Position numbers and translations under genes: made by a program
Part shown: positions 40,573 to 50,879 of the stretch, piece by piece
How the letters are laid out: every line of letters begins with the position of its first letter
Numbering within the stretch: the stretch's first letter is position 1
Assembly (NCBI GenBank): GCA_012513395.1
Contig: JAAZCH010000415.1
Coordinates: 1 to 53,078, forward strand
Source: Tissierellia bacterium
GTDB lineage: Bacteria; Bacillota_A; Clostridia; Tissierellales; Peptoniphilaceae
Length of the DNA: 53,078 nt
Reading direction: 5' to 3'
Notes under the pieces: generated by a model
What the model saw: the letters and a program-made list of their open reading frames with translations, nothing else
The model's database searches: none
Told to the model about the DNA's origin: nothing

Positions 40573-43185
40573 GTGGATAAACAATACTTATATCAAAAAT
40601 TAACTTCCTTAAAAGAAGCAGGAATGCTAAAGGAGCTTCCAAACTTCTTAAATACTGGATTATCAACAAATATTCAGCTAAGAGAGTATCAAGAGGAAGC
40701 GTTCAAATATTTTGTTACATATTTTGAAAATGATGGTTTAAGAAAAAATAAGCAAGTCCATACTCTTTTTCATATGGCTACAGGTAGTGGAAAGACCGTT
40801 ATTATGGCAGGTATTATCCTGTACTTGTATACGAAGGGATACAGAAACTTTCTGTTTTTTGTTAATCAAACCAATGTTTTGGAAAAAACAAAAGAGAACT
40901 TCACAAATCAAAAATCTTCAAAATATCTTTTTAATGATGTAGTTGAATATCTAGGAAATAGAGTAAATATAAAGCAAGTGGATAATTTCAGTGATGGAGC
41001 TTTAGAGGAAGATATTCAAATTTGCTTTACTACGACTCAAAAACTTCACATGGATTTATTTGAAGCTAAAGAAAACTCAATAACTTATGAAGACTTCGAA
41101 GACAATAAAGTGGTTTTTATTTCGGATGAGAGTCATCACATAAATACAATGACGAAAAAACAAACAAAGGAGGAAGAAGAAGCTGAAAAAAGCTGGGAAT
41201 ATTCAGTATCAAATGCATTTTCGAAAAATAAAGATAGTATCATGCTTGAATTTACAGCAACAGCAGATTTAAAAGATACTAATGTTCAAAATAAGTATGT
41301 AGATAAAATCATCTATGATTATCCGCTTGCAAAATTTAGGGAAAGTGGATATACAAAAGATTTTCAAAATTTTGCTACAGATACAGAACTTTGGGATAGA
41401 GCTTTAATTGCTTTAGTTATCAGTGAATATCGCAAATACTTATTTGCTGATTTGAAACTAAATATTAAGCCAGTTATCATGATGAAATCTCAGAAAATAA
41501 AAGAGTCTGAAGAATTCTTCGTTGAATTTTTCAAGAGAATTAAGAATTTAACAACAGATGAACTTCTAGCTCTGGAAGGTACAGGTATTCCAGTTCTTAA
41601 AACAGCTATCCAATATTTTGCGACTAAAGATAATACTCTTGAAATGCTGCGTTTTAGCTTGATGGGGTCATTTACAGAAGACACTGCAATTATAATGAAC
41701 GGTTCTTCTGATAATTCAAAAGAAAAACAATTACTAGTGAACTCTTTAGAAGATCAAGACAATCCAATTAGAGTTATTTTTGCTGTAGATATGTTGAACG
41801 AGGGATGGGACGTATTAAATCTTTTTGATATTGTAAGGTTATATGATACGAGACAAGCGAGTGGTAAAGCAGGGAAAATTGGTGCTTATACTATTAAAGA
41901 AGCACAGCTAATCGGTAGAGGAGCTAGATATTGTCCGTTTGGGATTGATGAAGAACAATCACCATCAAAAAGGAAGTATGACTTTGATTTAGATAATCCT
42001 AATCGGATACTTGAAACTATGTATTTCCATAGTAGAAATGATTCTCGTTATATTACGGAGCTGAAGGCTGCACTAATTGCAACTGGTCTTCAGGCTGAAA
42101 ACCCTATTGAAATCCAGTATTCTCTTAAGGAAGAATTCAAAGAGTCAGATTTATATAGGAAAGGTTATGTATTTTCAAACAAGAGGCTTCCAAAGGGAAG
42201 AAATAATATAACTACAATTGAACCAAGCCTTAAAAACAAAACTTATAAATACACACAACGCTCTTCTAAAGGTGTTATCATTGATCTATTTGGAGACAAA
42301 ACAATTGATCAAGTAAAAAATAATATAAAATCTCTTAAGTTTTCAGAAATTGACTATCATATTCTTCGTGCAGCGAGTGAGAGCTATAATGAATTAAGGT
42401 TTGATGTTGTAAAGAGTAAATATCCGAGTGTTAAATCAATGAAGGAGTTTTTGACTTCGGATAAATTTTTAGGAAACTCAAGCATTGAAATTACGTATGG
42501 TTCAGAGAGTATAGGTGGAAGAGATATCTTCAAAGCATGTGTTCGTGCTTTAGAGGGAATTTCTAATCATATCGTATCATTAAAACAAGAATTTGAAGGT
42601 TCACAAACATTTGAACCTATGTCCTTGCGTGAAGTTATTAGAGATAAAAAAATCTATCTATCTAAAATCGATCCAAATGGTGGAATAGGTGACTCACAGA
42701 CTAATTGTATAAATGATGATTATAGACTGAACTTATCAAATGAATCCTGGTATGCTTTTAATGATAACTATGGAACCAGCGAAGAAAAGCTTTTTATAAA
42801 GCATTTTAAATCGAGCATTGAACCTAAATTGCAAAAGAAAGATTTAGAATACTATGTTATCCGTAATGAAAGAGTTTCGGATTTAGCTATTTACTCCTTT
42901 GAAGCTGGCGAAAGATTTGAACCAGACTTTTTACTATTCGTTAGAAAAAAGAATATTGATTCAGATGCTCATTCACAAGTCTATATCGAGCCTAAAGGTG
43001 GGCATCTGTTACTTCAAGATTCTTGGAAAGAAGATTTTCTTCTGGAGATTGAAGGGAATTATCGTATCAATAGTTTAATTAAAGATGTGAATGATTATCA
43101 GATTATTGGTTTGCCGTTTTTCAATAATACTGAGAGAAAAAGTGAATTTGAAGTCGCTGTTGATCACTTTTTGGAGATGATATAA
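40573..43185 (+). CDS. res: Type III restriction endonuclease subunit (Res)
   Basis: An 870-residue SF2 helicase-nuclease. Walker A is ATGSGKT (69-75), the DExH box is DESH (185-188), motif III is FTATADL, and motif VI is QLIGRGAR (445-452). The C-terminal nuclease has a PD-(20)-ExK pattern (D785, E806-P-K808) in EPDFLLFVR and YIEPKGG. Together with Mod it should cut DNA after ATP-dependent communication between unmodified sites. GTG at 40573 is chosen because AAGGAGG precedes it; the longer frame from 40537 overlaps mod. All catalytic motifs are present. Confidence 0.95.
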   Translation: MDKQYLYQKLTSLKEAGMLKELPNFLNTGLSTNIQLREYQEEAFKYFVTYFENDGLRKNKQVHTLFHMATGSGKTVIMAGIILYLYTKGYRNFLFFVNQTNVLEKTKENFTNQKSSKYLFNDVVEYLGNRVNIKQVDNFSDGALEEDIQICFTTTQKLHMDLFEAKENSITYEDFEDNKVVFISDESHHINTMTKKQTKEEEEAEKSWEYSVSNAFSKNKDSIMLEFTATADLKDTNVQNKYVDKIIYDYPLAKFRESGYTKDFQNFATDTELWDRALIALVISEYRKYLFADLKLNIKPVIMMKSQKIKESEEFFVEFFKRIKNLTTDELLALEGTGIPVLKTAIQYFATKDNTLEMLRFSLMGSFTEDTAIIMNGSSDNSKEKQLLVNSLEDQDNPIRVIFAVDMLNEGWDVLNLFDIVRLYDTRQASGKAGKIGAYTIKEAQLIGRGARYCPFGIDEEQSPSKRKYDFDLDNPNRILETMYFHSRNDSRYITELKAALIATGLQAENPIEIQYSLKEEFKESDLYRKGYVFSNKRLPKGRNNITTIEPSLKNKTYKYTQRSSKGVIIDLFGDKTIDQVKNNIKSLKFSEIDYHILRAASESYNELRFDVVKSKYPSVKSMKEFLTSDKFLGNSSIEITYGSESIGGRDIFKACVRALEGISNHIVSLKQEFEGSQTFEPMSLREVIRDKKIYLSKIDPNGGIGDSQTNCINDDYRLNLSNESWYAFNDNYGTSEEKLFIKHFKSSIEPKLQKKDLEYYVIRNERVSDLAIYSFEAGERFEPDFLLFVRKKNIDSDAHSQVYIEPKGGHLLLQDSWKEDFLLEIEGNYRINSLIKDVNDYQIIGLPFFNNTERKSEFEVAVDHFLEMI

Positions 43186-46100
43186 ATGGAGAGAAAACAT
43201 AAGTTCAATTCACTTACGCCTGAAGTACTTCCAGAGAACAAAGCTGTTTACACTGAAGCCTTAGACTTTGCGTTTAGTAACAATGATATCAAAAATATTG
43301 CTATTACCGGCATTTATGGTGCTGGTAAAAGTAGTGTCTGGAAAACTTACGAAGAAAAAGAAAAATTGAAAAATGTCGTAACAGTTTCTTTAGGAAAGTA
43401 TGAAGATAATTTAAGTGATGAAACACCTGAGAATCCTGAACAGGGAGAAGATGGTGTAAAACTAGAAGGTCATCAACAAGGAAAAGATTATAGTGATTCT
43501 GAGAATAGATTAGAAAAACAGTTAATCAATCAAATTTTGTCTCAAATACCCGTTGAACAAATTCCTTTAAGTAAATATAGATTTAAGCAAAACAAAAACA
43601 AGTACCAATTGTTTAGTCAAGTTTTTATGACAATTATATTTCTGATATCTATTATTTTTTGGATGCTTAAAGACGATGTTATACTGAACAAAGTTGTTTT
43701 GGAAGCATTTGGTGATACGGCTTCAACATGGATTTTGTTTGGGTCTATTATCGGCTTTATCATTCCACTGTCCTATTTTCTCTATGGCTTTTATAAAGAA
43801 AATAAGATTAGGTTATCTCGAATTAACCTTAAAGGAGCAGAAGCAAATCTAAAAGACGATGATGACAAAGATGAATCTATTTTAGACAGAGACATTAAAG
43901 AGATAGTCTATGCATTAAGTTATTCAAATACCAATATTGTTGTATTTGAAGATTTGGACAGATATGAGAATATAACAATATTTACAAAACTTAGAGAATT
44001 AAATTTTTTAGTTAATTCTCATCTTAAAATAAAGAATGATGATAGAGTTGTTCGCTTTGTTTATATGCTTCGAGATGGCTTATTTGTTTCGAAAAATAGA
44101 ACTAAATTTTTTGATTTCGTTTTACCAATAGTTCCTATAATTGATTCTAAAAACTCGGAAAATAAACTAATTGAATTATTTAATGGAATGAAAAATACAC
44201 CTAGTAAAAATACGCTGACTAGAATCTCTTTGTATATAGATGACATGCGATTACTGAAAAACATTATCAATGAATTTAATGTCTATATGAATATCGTAGC
44301 TTTTGATGACCTATTACTTGATGCTGATAAGTTATTAGCTCTTATTGTCCTTAAAAATACTTTTCCAAGAGAATTTGATTTGCTTCAAGAAGATAGAGGC
44401 TTTGTATACCAGATACTGAAAAATGTTGATGAGTATAGATTGTCGGTCAGAGAGCAGTTAAACGACAAAAATGAGAAAATAAGTAAAGAAATCGATGAGT
44501 TTAATCAAGATATTAATACAGGAAAAATAAAATTAATTTCAGAAATGATTCCGGCAAATGTGGCACTTCGTAACTCAGAGGTTAAAACCTGGGCGGAGAT
44601 ACTAACAGATTGGGAAGCAAATAGAAATGTTAGTAGAAACATAGGCTATGGCGGAGGATACTCTAATTCCAGGAATTATGATGGATTTATAGACCAATTT
44701 ATTCTAAATAACGAAAAAAATAAAGAACGTTTGAGTTTATTCGATGATAGTGGACATCAGAAAGAAATTCAAAAACGCAAGAAAATTATTGAAGAGAATA
44801 AATCTAAAGCAGAAGAAGTTCTTGTTTCACCGATTCGTGATTTAATGATGATTATGTCATCAGTAGATATTCAAAATTTATTTACAAAGGAAGAAAACGC
44901 ACTTACCAAAAATCATTATTTCCCACTAATAAAATATCTGATTATGGAAGGATTATTAGACGAAACGTATTGGCACTATAAAGGGTATTTCCACAAAGGA
45001 AGTTTAGGGAAAAATGATACTGTCTTTATAAAAAATCTCTTAGAGGGTGTAGAACAAGATATATTGCTAGATTTAGAAAATCCAGAAGAAGTGATTAACC
45101 GACTAAATGAAGTTGATTATCGTAGATTTAATATCTTAAACAAAAGATTACTAGAGGAACTGTTATCAAACGATAGAATAAAAGAAATTCAAATTATCAT
45201 TGATGCACTTGATACCCATAATCTTTATTCAACCATGATATCAATTTTAGACAGTATTGATTATGAGCTGAGTAAACTCTTTGTATTTACAGTATTTGAT
45301 AGGAATGAGGATGTTTTATCTAACCTAATTGATGAGATAGGAAATGAATATTCTAATGTTTTTAGGGATGTCTTGCTTTCTCTATACACAAGACAAAATC
45401 CACCAATTGATAAATTAAGCAAGTTTAATTCGTATATTGAAGTAAATGAAAACATTATTGCCGAGGTGAAAGATACAGATTTAGAAGGTTTCTTTAAGGA
45501 TATCTATGAGGCTGATGTTAAATTTCAAAATTTAGCTGAATCTAATGCAGATAAATTCATGTTAGAAAATATTAGTCAGATTAATGCTTATAGATTAAAT
45601 GTTGATAACGTTGGCTTTCTACTAAATTCATTACTTGATAAAAAAGTCGGTTATGGAGAGTGGATTAGTACCATATTTAACGATAAAAAGCTAATTTCTA
45701 TAAAAAAATATATCAAAGAAAGCTTTAAAGAGTTTATTGAAGAATATGTTAGATCTAAGCCAGCTGGTTCTAAATTTGCAAATCACGAAACTGAAACATT
45801 GTTGATATTAGAATCTGCGGTGAATCATGTATCGAAACTTGGTTATTTAAAACATAATCAAACCGTGATTGGTGATACAAGTGATTTGCTCACAACAGAA
45901 GATGCACCATTAATTATGCCGTTTTTATTTCAGACTAATAAGGTCTTATTCACACCTAATAATCTTAATAAATATTGGAATAGTATAGATGAGTATCCAG
46001 AAGCATTTGTAGAATATATCAATACTAATTCAACAAAAGAAAATGCAGCGGATGTTCTAAAGGATTGCCCAGAGATCTGTGGAGCCTTAGTAAAAAATTC

Positions 46101-46926
46101 GAAAATATCAGATAATGCGTTCGAGATTATGCATAAGCTTGTTGATAGTCCTATAGATAATCTTGGTGAAGATATTTCTGAGGAAAGAGTTCTAAAAATT
46201 CTCTCAAGAGATCTGGTTAGTTTAAACGAGGAAAACTTGAACCTTTTACTTTCTTCTCAGTATTTGGAGGCGATAGTATTGTTGGCTAATCAATCAGTTT
46301 ATGAAGAATTTACTTCTTTAATTATTGCTTCTCCTAAATTACTTGAGTTAATTGATACATCGATAATTAAAGCTCTAATTTATAGCGAAATTGATGAAGC
46401 TGAGATAATTAAAGTTATTAAAAGTGCAGGGAAAGAGGTTGCAGTCAAAGATGTACCTAACAACAAAACTGAAATTATGGAATTCATCTTATCCAATGGA
46501 TTAACAAGTGAAGATATTAATTTTATTGCTCTGCATTTCACCGAGTTTCCGCTCAAGGATGAACTGATATCTATTATGACAAGTGAAGGTTTATTTGATG
46601 AGTTAAGAGAAGATTCACTGGAAAGAAATTTCATGGTATCCGTTTTATCCTCTGATGTTGTAACGCTGGACATTAAGATTGACTTAATCGTTAGGATAAT
46701 TAGATCCTGTAAAGACGTGAATATTTTAGTCGAATATATAGAATTAGTGGATGAAATTCAAGATCTATCAAGTGCATTTGGTCGAAAGCGTCCGCCGTTA
46801 GACAGCTCATATAAAACTGCTATTAGTGAAGCTTTACATGAAGCTGGTTATACAAATCGAGCCGAAGGCGATCGATTAATAATCAAACAGGAATATTTGC
46901 TTAAGTCAACTGATAATAAACGGTAA
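43186..46926 (+). CDS. KAP/YobI-like membrane P-loop NTPase
   Basis: A 1246-residue protein. Walker A is GIYGAGKS (42-49). Two membrane helices (about 146-164 and 182-203) are inserted between it and Walker B, VVFEDLDR (252-259). This inserted-helix layout with a DLDR Walker B is the hallmark of KAP-type NTPases, and the opening NSLTPEVLPENKAVYTEALD matches YobI-like P-loop proteins. The remaining 900 residues are long helical repeats rich in Leu, Ile, Asn and Glu with no recognised catalytic site. It starts directly after the res stop (no gap) and thus belongs to the operon. It may sense infection at the membrane or act as effector; that is inference. Confidence 0.8.
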   Translation: MERKHKFNSLTPEVLPENKAVYTEALDFAFSNNDIKNIAITGIYGAGKSSVWKTYEEKEKLKNVVTVSLGKYEDNLSDETPENPEQGEDGVKLEGHQQGKDYSDSENRLEKQLINQILSQIPVEQIPLSKYRFKQNKNKYQLFSQVFMTIIFLISIIFWMLKDDVILNKVVLEAFGDTASTWILFGSIIGFIIPLSYFLYGFYKENKIRLSRINLKGAEANLKDDDDKDESILDRDIKEIVYALSYSNTNIVVFEDLDRYENITIFTKLRELNFLVNSHLKIKNDDRVVRFVYMLRDGLFVSKNRTKFFDFVLPIVPIIDSKNSENKLIELFNGMKNTPSKNTLTRISLYIDDMRLLKNIINEFNVYMNIVAFDDLLLDADKLLALIVLKNTFPREFDLLQEDRGFVYQILKNVDEYRLSVREQLNDKNEKISKEIDEFNQDINTGKIKLISEMIPANVALRNSEVKTWAEILTDWEANRNVSRNIGYGGGYSNSRNYDGFIDQFILNNEKNKERLSLFDDSGHQKEIQKRKKIIEENKSKAEEVLVSPIRDLMMIMSSVDIQNLFTKEENALTKNHYFPLIKYLIMEGLLDETYWHYKGYFHKGSLGKNDTVFIKNLLEGVEQDILLDLENPEEVINRLNEVDYRRFNILNKRLLEELLSNDRIKEIQIIIDALDTHNLYSTMISILDSIDYELSKLFVFTVFDRNEDVLSNLIDEIGNEYSNVFRDVLLSLYTRQNPPIDKLSKFNSYIEVNENIIAEVKDTDLEGFFKDIYEADVKFQNLAESNADKFMLENISQINAYRLNVDNVGFLLNSLLDKKVGYGEWISTIFNDKKLISIKKYIKESFKEFIEEYVRSKPAGSKFANHETETLLILESAVNHVSKLGYLKHNQTVIGDTSDLLTTEDAPLIMPFLFQTNKVLFTPNNLNKYWNSIDEYPEAFVEYINTNSTKENAADVLKDCPEICGALVKNSKISDNAFEIMHKLVDSPIDNLGEDISEERVLKILSRDLVSLNEENLNLLLSSQYLEAIVLLANQSVYEEFTSLIIASPKLLELIDTSIIKALIYSEIDEAEIIKVIKSAGKEVAVKDVPNNKTEIMEFILSNGLTSEDINFIALHFTEFPLKDELISIMTSEGLFDELREDSLERNFMVSVLSSDVVTLDIKIDLIVRIIRSCKDVNILVEYIELVDEIQDLSSAFGRKRPPLDSSYKTAISEALHEAGYTNRAEGDRLIIKQEYLLKSTDNKR

Positions 46927-46975
46927 ATTGTCATCTAAATTATTATTTGTAATATCATTTCGGAGGTGAGAAAGT

Positions 46976-48688
46976 ATGACTATAAATAACAATATAATAC
47001 TTGATACTAAGCTGGTTGGAGAAATAAAAGGTGAGTTTGTTGTTCCTTCTTATCAGCGTGGATATAGGTGGGGTGAGGATGAAGTCATTCGTCTTCTGGA
47101 CGATATTTACCAAAATGGCAAGAATAATTATTGCTTACAACCTGTTGTCGTTCGTAAGAGAGATGAATCCTTCGAGCTTGTAGATGGTCAGCAGAGGCTG
47201 ACAACCCTATATCTTATCTATAAATACATGAAGAATGTCAACCCATTCTTTAGTGATCCTGGGTTTTCTATTTCATATGATACAAGAGATCATTCCGCAG
47301 ATTTTTTGAAGACCATTGATTTGTCTAAGCAGGAAGATAACATTGACTTTTGGTTTATGGCTAACGCATACAAAACAATTCAGAAATGGTTTGAGCAGGA
47401 TATACAGATTCGTGTTATGCATATTTTTGAATACTTCAAAGAAGATGTGAAAATTATTTGGTACGAAGTTGGTGAGAATGAAGATGCTATTTCTTTGTTC
47501 ACTCGCCTGAATATCGGTAAAATCCCTCTTACAAGTGCTGAACTTGTAAAGGCAATGTTCCTGATCCGTGACAACTCTAACAATATGAACAGAAAAAAAC
47601 AAGAGGAAATCTCTCTGCAATGGGATAACATCGAAAAGGAATTGCACAATGATTCGTTGTGGTATTTTTTGACTAATAACAATAAGAATAAATATCAAAC
47701 ACGTATAGACCTTGTTCTTGATTTGATTACTGGAAAACAAGACTCCACTCGTGAAAAGTATTATACATTCTTTAAGTTTGATGAAATGCGTAAGACACAA
47801 CCTCTGGATACGATTTGGAGAAAGATTCAGCAGACATTCCTTATCTTGAAAGACTGGTTTGAGAACCATGAACTTTATCACAAAATCGGTTATCTTATTG
47901 CATCCAATACTTTAACTCTACATGAAATATTTGAACTGTCTGAAAATAAAACCAAAGACGAGTTCAACTCCATGCTCAATGGTTTCATTAAAAAAAGTGT
48001 CGCTATATCTGGTAACTACTCTGAGTTGAGTTATGAAAAACCATTGGAATATAAACGTATAAATACGCTCTTATTTTTATTTAATGTGGAATCTGTACGA
48101 CAAAACGGTGAACACACACAATGGTTCCCGTTCGACAAATTTAAATATAATAAAAGCAGCAAAGTTTCTTGGAGTTTGGAGCACATCCACGCACAGCAAT
48201 CTGAAGGTATGCGTACCCAGGAGGTATGGAAAGAATGGTTAGCACTTCATATTCCTTCGGTCAATTTTATAGAACATAACCACGATATGTTGGCTAATGA
48301 AATGCAGGCTGCTATCGATAAACCTAAACTTGAGCGTACTGAATTTGAGGCAATCCAACAAAAGGTTCTTGCTATGTTATCTGTGTCTGGTAATACTGAA
48401 TATTTGCACTCTATTGCAAATCTTGCTTTGCTAAATACATCTGACAACGCAGCACTCAATAATTCAACTTTTGATGTAAAGAGAAATGTAATTGTGGATA
48501 TGGATAAAAAGGGACAGTATATTCCATTCTGCACAAAAATGGTATTCTTGAAGTACTATACTCCTTCTGCGGAAAATCAACTGTATTTTTGGGGAGAGGC
48601 GGACCGAAAGGCTTATGTAAAAGCCATAAATACTGTGCTTGTTGATTATTTAGCTGAGCCAATCATTTTGGAAAAGGAGGGAGCATAA
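46976..48688 (+). CDS. GmrSD-type protein: DUF262 NTPase/ParB-like domain plus DUF1524 HNH nuclease
   Basis: A 570-residue single-chain GmrSD-type nuclease. The N-terminal DUF262 has VPSYQRGYRW (23-32) and DGQQRLTT (70-77), the nucleotide-binding/hydrolysis signature. The C-terminal DUF1524 has EHIHAQQ (402-408) and the NLALL...N..LNN..F..KR pattern (482-503), matching a His-Asn-His/Asn beta-beta-alpha metal site. GmrSD-type enzymes cleave DNA carrying modified cytosines; SspE and BrxU are relatives. CGGAGG precedes the ATG, 49 bases after the NTPase gene. CGT arginine codons become frequent here, unlike the AGA-rich genes upstream. Confidence 0.88.
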   Translation: MTINNNIILDTKLVGEIKGEFVVPSYQRGYRWGEDEVIRLLDDIYQNGKNNYCLQPVVVRKRDESFELVDGQQRLTTLYLIYKYMKNVNPFFSDPGFSISYDTRDHSADFLKTIDLSKQEDNIDFWFMANAYKTIQKWFEQDIQIRVMHIFEYFKEDVKIIWYEVGENEDAISLFTRLNIGKIPLTSAELVKAMFLIRDNSNNMNRKKQEEISLQWDNIEKELHNDSLWYFLTNNNKNKYQTRIDLVLDLITGKQDSTREKYYTFFKFDEMRKTQPLDTIWRKIQQTFLILKDWFENHELYHKIGYLIASNTLTLHEIFELSENKTKDEFNSMLNGFIKKSVAISGNYSELSYEKPLEYKRINTLLFLFNVESVRQNGEHTQWFPFDKFKYNKSSKVSWSLEHIHAQQSEGMRTQEVWKEWLALHIPSVNFIEHNHDMLANEMQAAIDKPKLERTEFEAIQQKVLAMLSVSGNTEYLHSIANLALLNTSDNAALNNSTFDVKRNVIVDMDKKGQYIPFCTKMVFLKYYTPSAENQLYFWGEADRKAYVKAINTVLVDYLAEPIILEKEGA

Positions 48689-50874
48689 TGAGTACAAAAC
48701 TCCACTCATTTATTAATATATTTGAAACTGAGTTCATGGATGGTGAAGAAGCTGTTCAGCTTAAAAAAATTGCGATTCCTATCATTCAGCGTGATTATGC
48801 TCAGGGGCGTGTGGACGATGATGTAGATAGAATAAGAATTCGTTTTCTGGATTCTCTCTATAATGCCATTGCTGGCGATTCCATCACCTTGGACTTTGTG
48901 TACGGTGATATAGATGATAATGGCACGATGACTCCCTTGGACGGTCAACAGCGTTTAACCACTCTATTTTTATTGCATTGGTACGCTGCTAAGAAAGAAA
49001 AGATTCCAGCAGAAAAACACAATTTCCTTAAGAAATTCAGCTATGAAACAAGATATAGTGCAAGATATTTTTGTACTGAGTTAGTTGACTTTAGTCCATC
49101 ATTTGAGGGAAACCTATCTGCCGAAATTATCAATCAAGCATGGTTCCCATTGGAATGGAAGAAAGACCCGACTATTAGTTCGATGTTAGTTATGCTGGAT
49201 GCAATTAACAAACGCTTTAAAGATGCTCGAAACATTTGGGAACGTTTAGAAAATCAAGCTATTACTTTTTACTTCCTACCCATAAAAGATATGGGACTTA
49301 CAGATGAACTTTACATTAAGATGAACTCTCGTGGTAAGCCATTGACTCCCTTTGAACACTTCAAGGCAGAGTTGGATCGGGAAATTAGAATACTTGACAG
49401 AAAAACCGGAGCAAAAAATGCTGACCGAATTATTGACAGTATTGATAAGACATGGACAGACCTTCTTTGGATATATCGTAATGGAAGTTCTGACAATATC
49501 ATTGACGATAAATTTTTACGTTATTTCAAATTCATTTGCGATATAATTTGCTATCAAAGTGGCAAGTCTCCTCAGAGTTACAGTAGCGATATTTTCGATT
49601 TGCTTCACTTGTATTTTTCTGCACAGAATGAAAATACTCCAGATAATATTGCAACGCTTGAAGAGTTCTTTAATTGTTGGTGTTTAATTGATGGATATAG
49701 TAGTCCTACAGAGTTCCTAAACTCATTTATGAGCCATACACACGAAGCAGAGAAAATTGTTGTTGATTCCAGATATAAGATTGATATTTTTGAGGATTGT
49801 GTAAACTCCTACTCAGATAAATCGGGAAGAATCCGCCAATTCCCATTAAACAGAATAGTGTTGCTTTATGCGATCACAGTATATCTGCGACATCAGGAGG
49901 ACATATCAAAGGATAATTTTAACAGAAGAATTAGAATCGTAAACAACTTGATCCAAAATTCTGAAGATGAGGTCAGCGATAGACTTGATAAAAACCGAAT
50001 CCCTGCCATTCTTCAACAAGTCGATGCAATTATTCTTACTGGATTGATTGATGACAGCATTGAAAATCATTTCAATGTAAATCAATTGAAAGAGGAAAAA
50101 GATAAAATTGTGTTTTTGGAAAAACATTCAGATCGAAGAGAGGAAGTTTTTGAATTAGAAGACCATGAAAGGCTAAAAGGACAAATTGGGATTATCGGAC
50201 TCGAAAACCTATCCTACACACCTCGCTTCAAATCTCTTTTTACCTGTTCCTGGGATAAGATTGACTGTGCATTGATGGCTATCGGAAATTATGGACAACA
50301 AGAAAGAAATAAATGGCGTTATCAATATGCGTCCAAGAGTCTACAATTAGCATGGGATGAACTTTTTCACAGAAGTGCCAATAGCGGGTTTGATAATACA
50401 AAGGCAGTCTTGGTTTCTTTGTTGTCTACTAATGAGACTTTCAATAATGATGTACTTGATAGTATCATCGGTAAATTTGTTGAAAAGTGCGAGAACGATG
50501 AGATTTATCCATGGAATTACTATTATGTTAAGTATCCTGCTTTCCGTCCTGGAAGTTATGGCAAGTTAAGTAACGCAGAAGCCGCTACTAAACCATACTT
50601 ATATTCTGTTATGCAGACAAAATCCCAATTGTCACAGAATTCATATATGCCTTACTTGAAGGAAGTTGACGATGCTAATTTGTCCAGAGACGATATGGGA
50701 CAATGCTTGATTTATGCTAATATCTATCTCACATGTGAGAATGATTCATATATGGTTTATAGCAATGATGATAGGAGTGTTGTTGATAGACTTCCTATCT
50801 CGCAAAATTCCGATGGCGTTGACGTAGAGGACAGAATTGTAAAGTTGAAGGAGTATATTAGCAATATCGAATAA
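48688..50874 (+). CDS. Second DUF262 protein, no visible HNH domain
   Basis: A 728-residue protein with an N-terminal DUF262 domain (IIQRDYAQGR at 32-41, DGQQRLT at 85-91, and the downstream NSRGKPLTPFEHFKAELD). The rest is long and helical and ends with WNYYYVKYPAFRPGSYGKLS and an acidic tail. I find no EHIxPQ or N-L-N-F-KR block, so the nuclease part of GmrSD seems absent. It overlaps the preceding gene by one base (TAATG), which suggests a two-subunit complex. I recall a two-gene DUF262 system (TgvAB) embedded in a type I restriction locus of Vibrio cholerae; this could be a type III-associated counterpart. Confidence 0.85.
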   Translation: MSTKLHSFINIFETEFMDGEEAVQLKKIAIPIIQRDYAQGRVDDDVDRIRIRFLDSLYNAIAGDSITLDFVYGDIDDNGTMTPLDGQQRLTTLFLLHWYAAKKEKIPAEKHNFLKKFSYETRYSARYFCTELVDFSPSFEGNLSAEIINQAWFPLEWKKDPTISSMLVMLDAINKRFKDARNIWERLENQAITFYFLPIKDMGLTDELYIKMNSRGKPLTPFEHFKAELDREIRILDRKTGAKNADRIIDSIDKTWTDLLWIYRNGSSDNIIDDKFLRYFKFICDIICYQSGKSPQSYSSDIFDLLHLYFSAQNENTPDNIATLEEFFNCWCLIDGYSSPTEFLNSFMSHTHEAEKIVVDSRYKIDIFEDCVNSYSDKSGRIRQFPLNRIVLLYAITVYLRHQEDISKDNFNRRIRIVNNLIQNSEDEVSDRLDKNRIPAILQQVDAIILTGLIDDSIENHFNVNQLKEEKDKIVFLEKHSDRREEVFELEDHERLKGQIGIIGLENLSYTPRFKSLFTCSWDKIDCALMAIGNYGQQERNKWRYQYASKSLQLAWDELFHRSANSGFDNTKAVLVSLLSTNETFNNDVLDSIIGKFVEKCENDEIYPWNYYYVKYPAFRPGSYGKLSNAEAATKPYLYSVMQTKSQLSQNSYMPYLKEVDDANLSRDDMGQCLIYANIYLTCENDSYMVYSNDDRSVVDRLPISQNSDGVDVEDRIVKLKEYISNIE

Positions 50875-50879
50875 TTAAA

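Noticed and set aside
38627..43185. Mod/Res pair as a BREX or DISARM core
   Set aside because: No PglZ, BrxL, BrxC-type or DrmAB genes are present; motif order and Res architecture fit type III restriction-modification.
47273..47881. 202-codon minus-strand frame within the GmrSD-type gene
   Set aside because: No ribosome binding site or recognisable motif, hydrophobic noise typical of antisense AT-rich DNA; the plus-strand gene has clear catalytic motifs.
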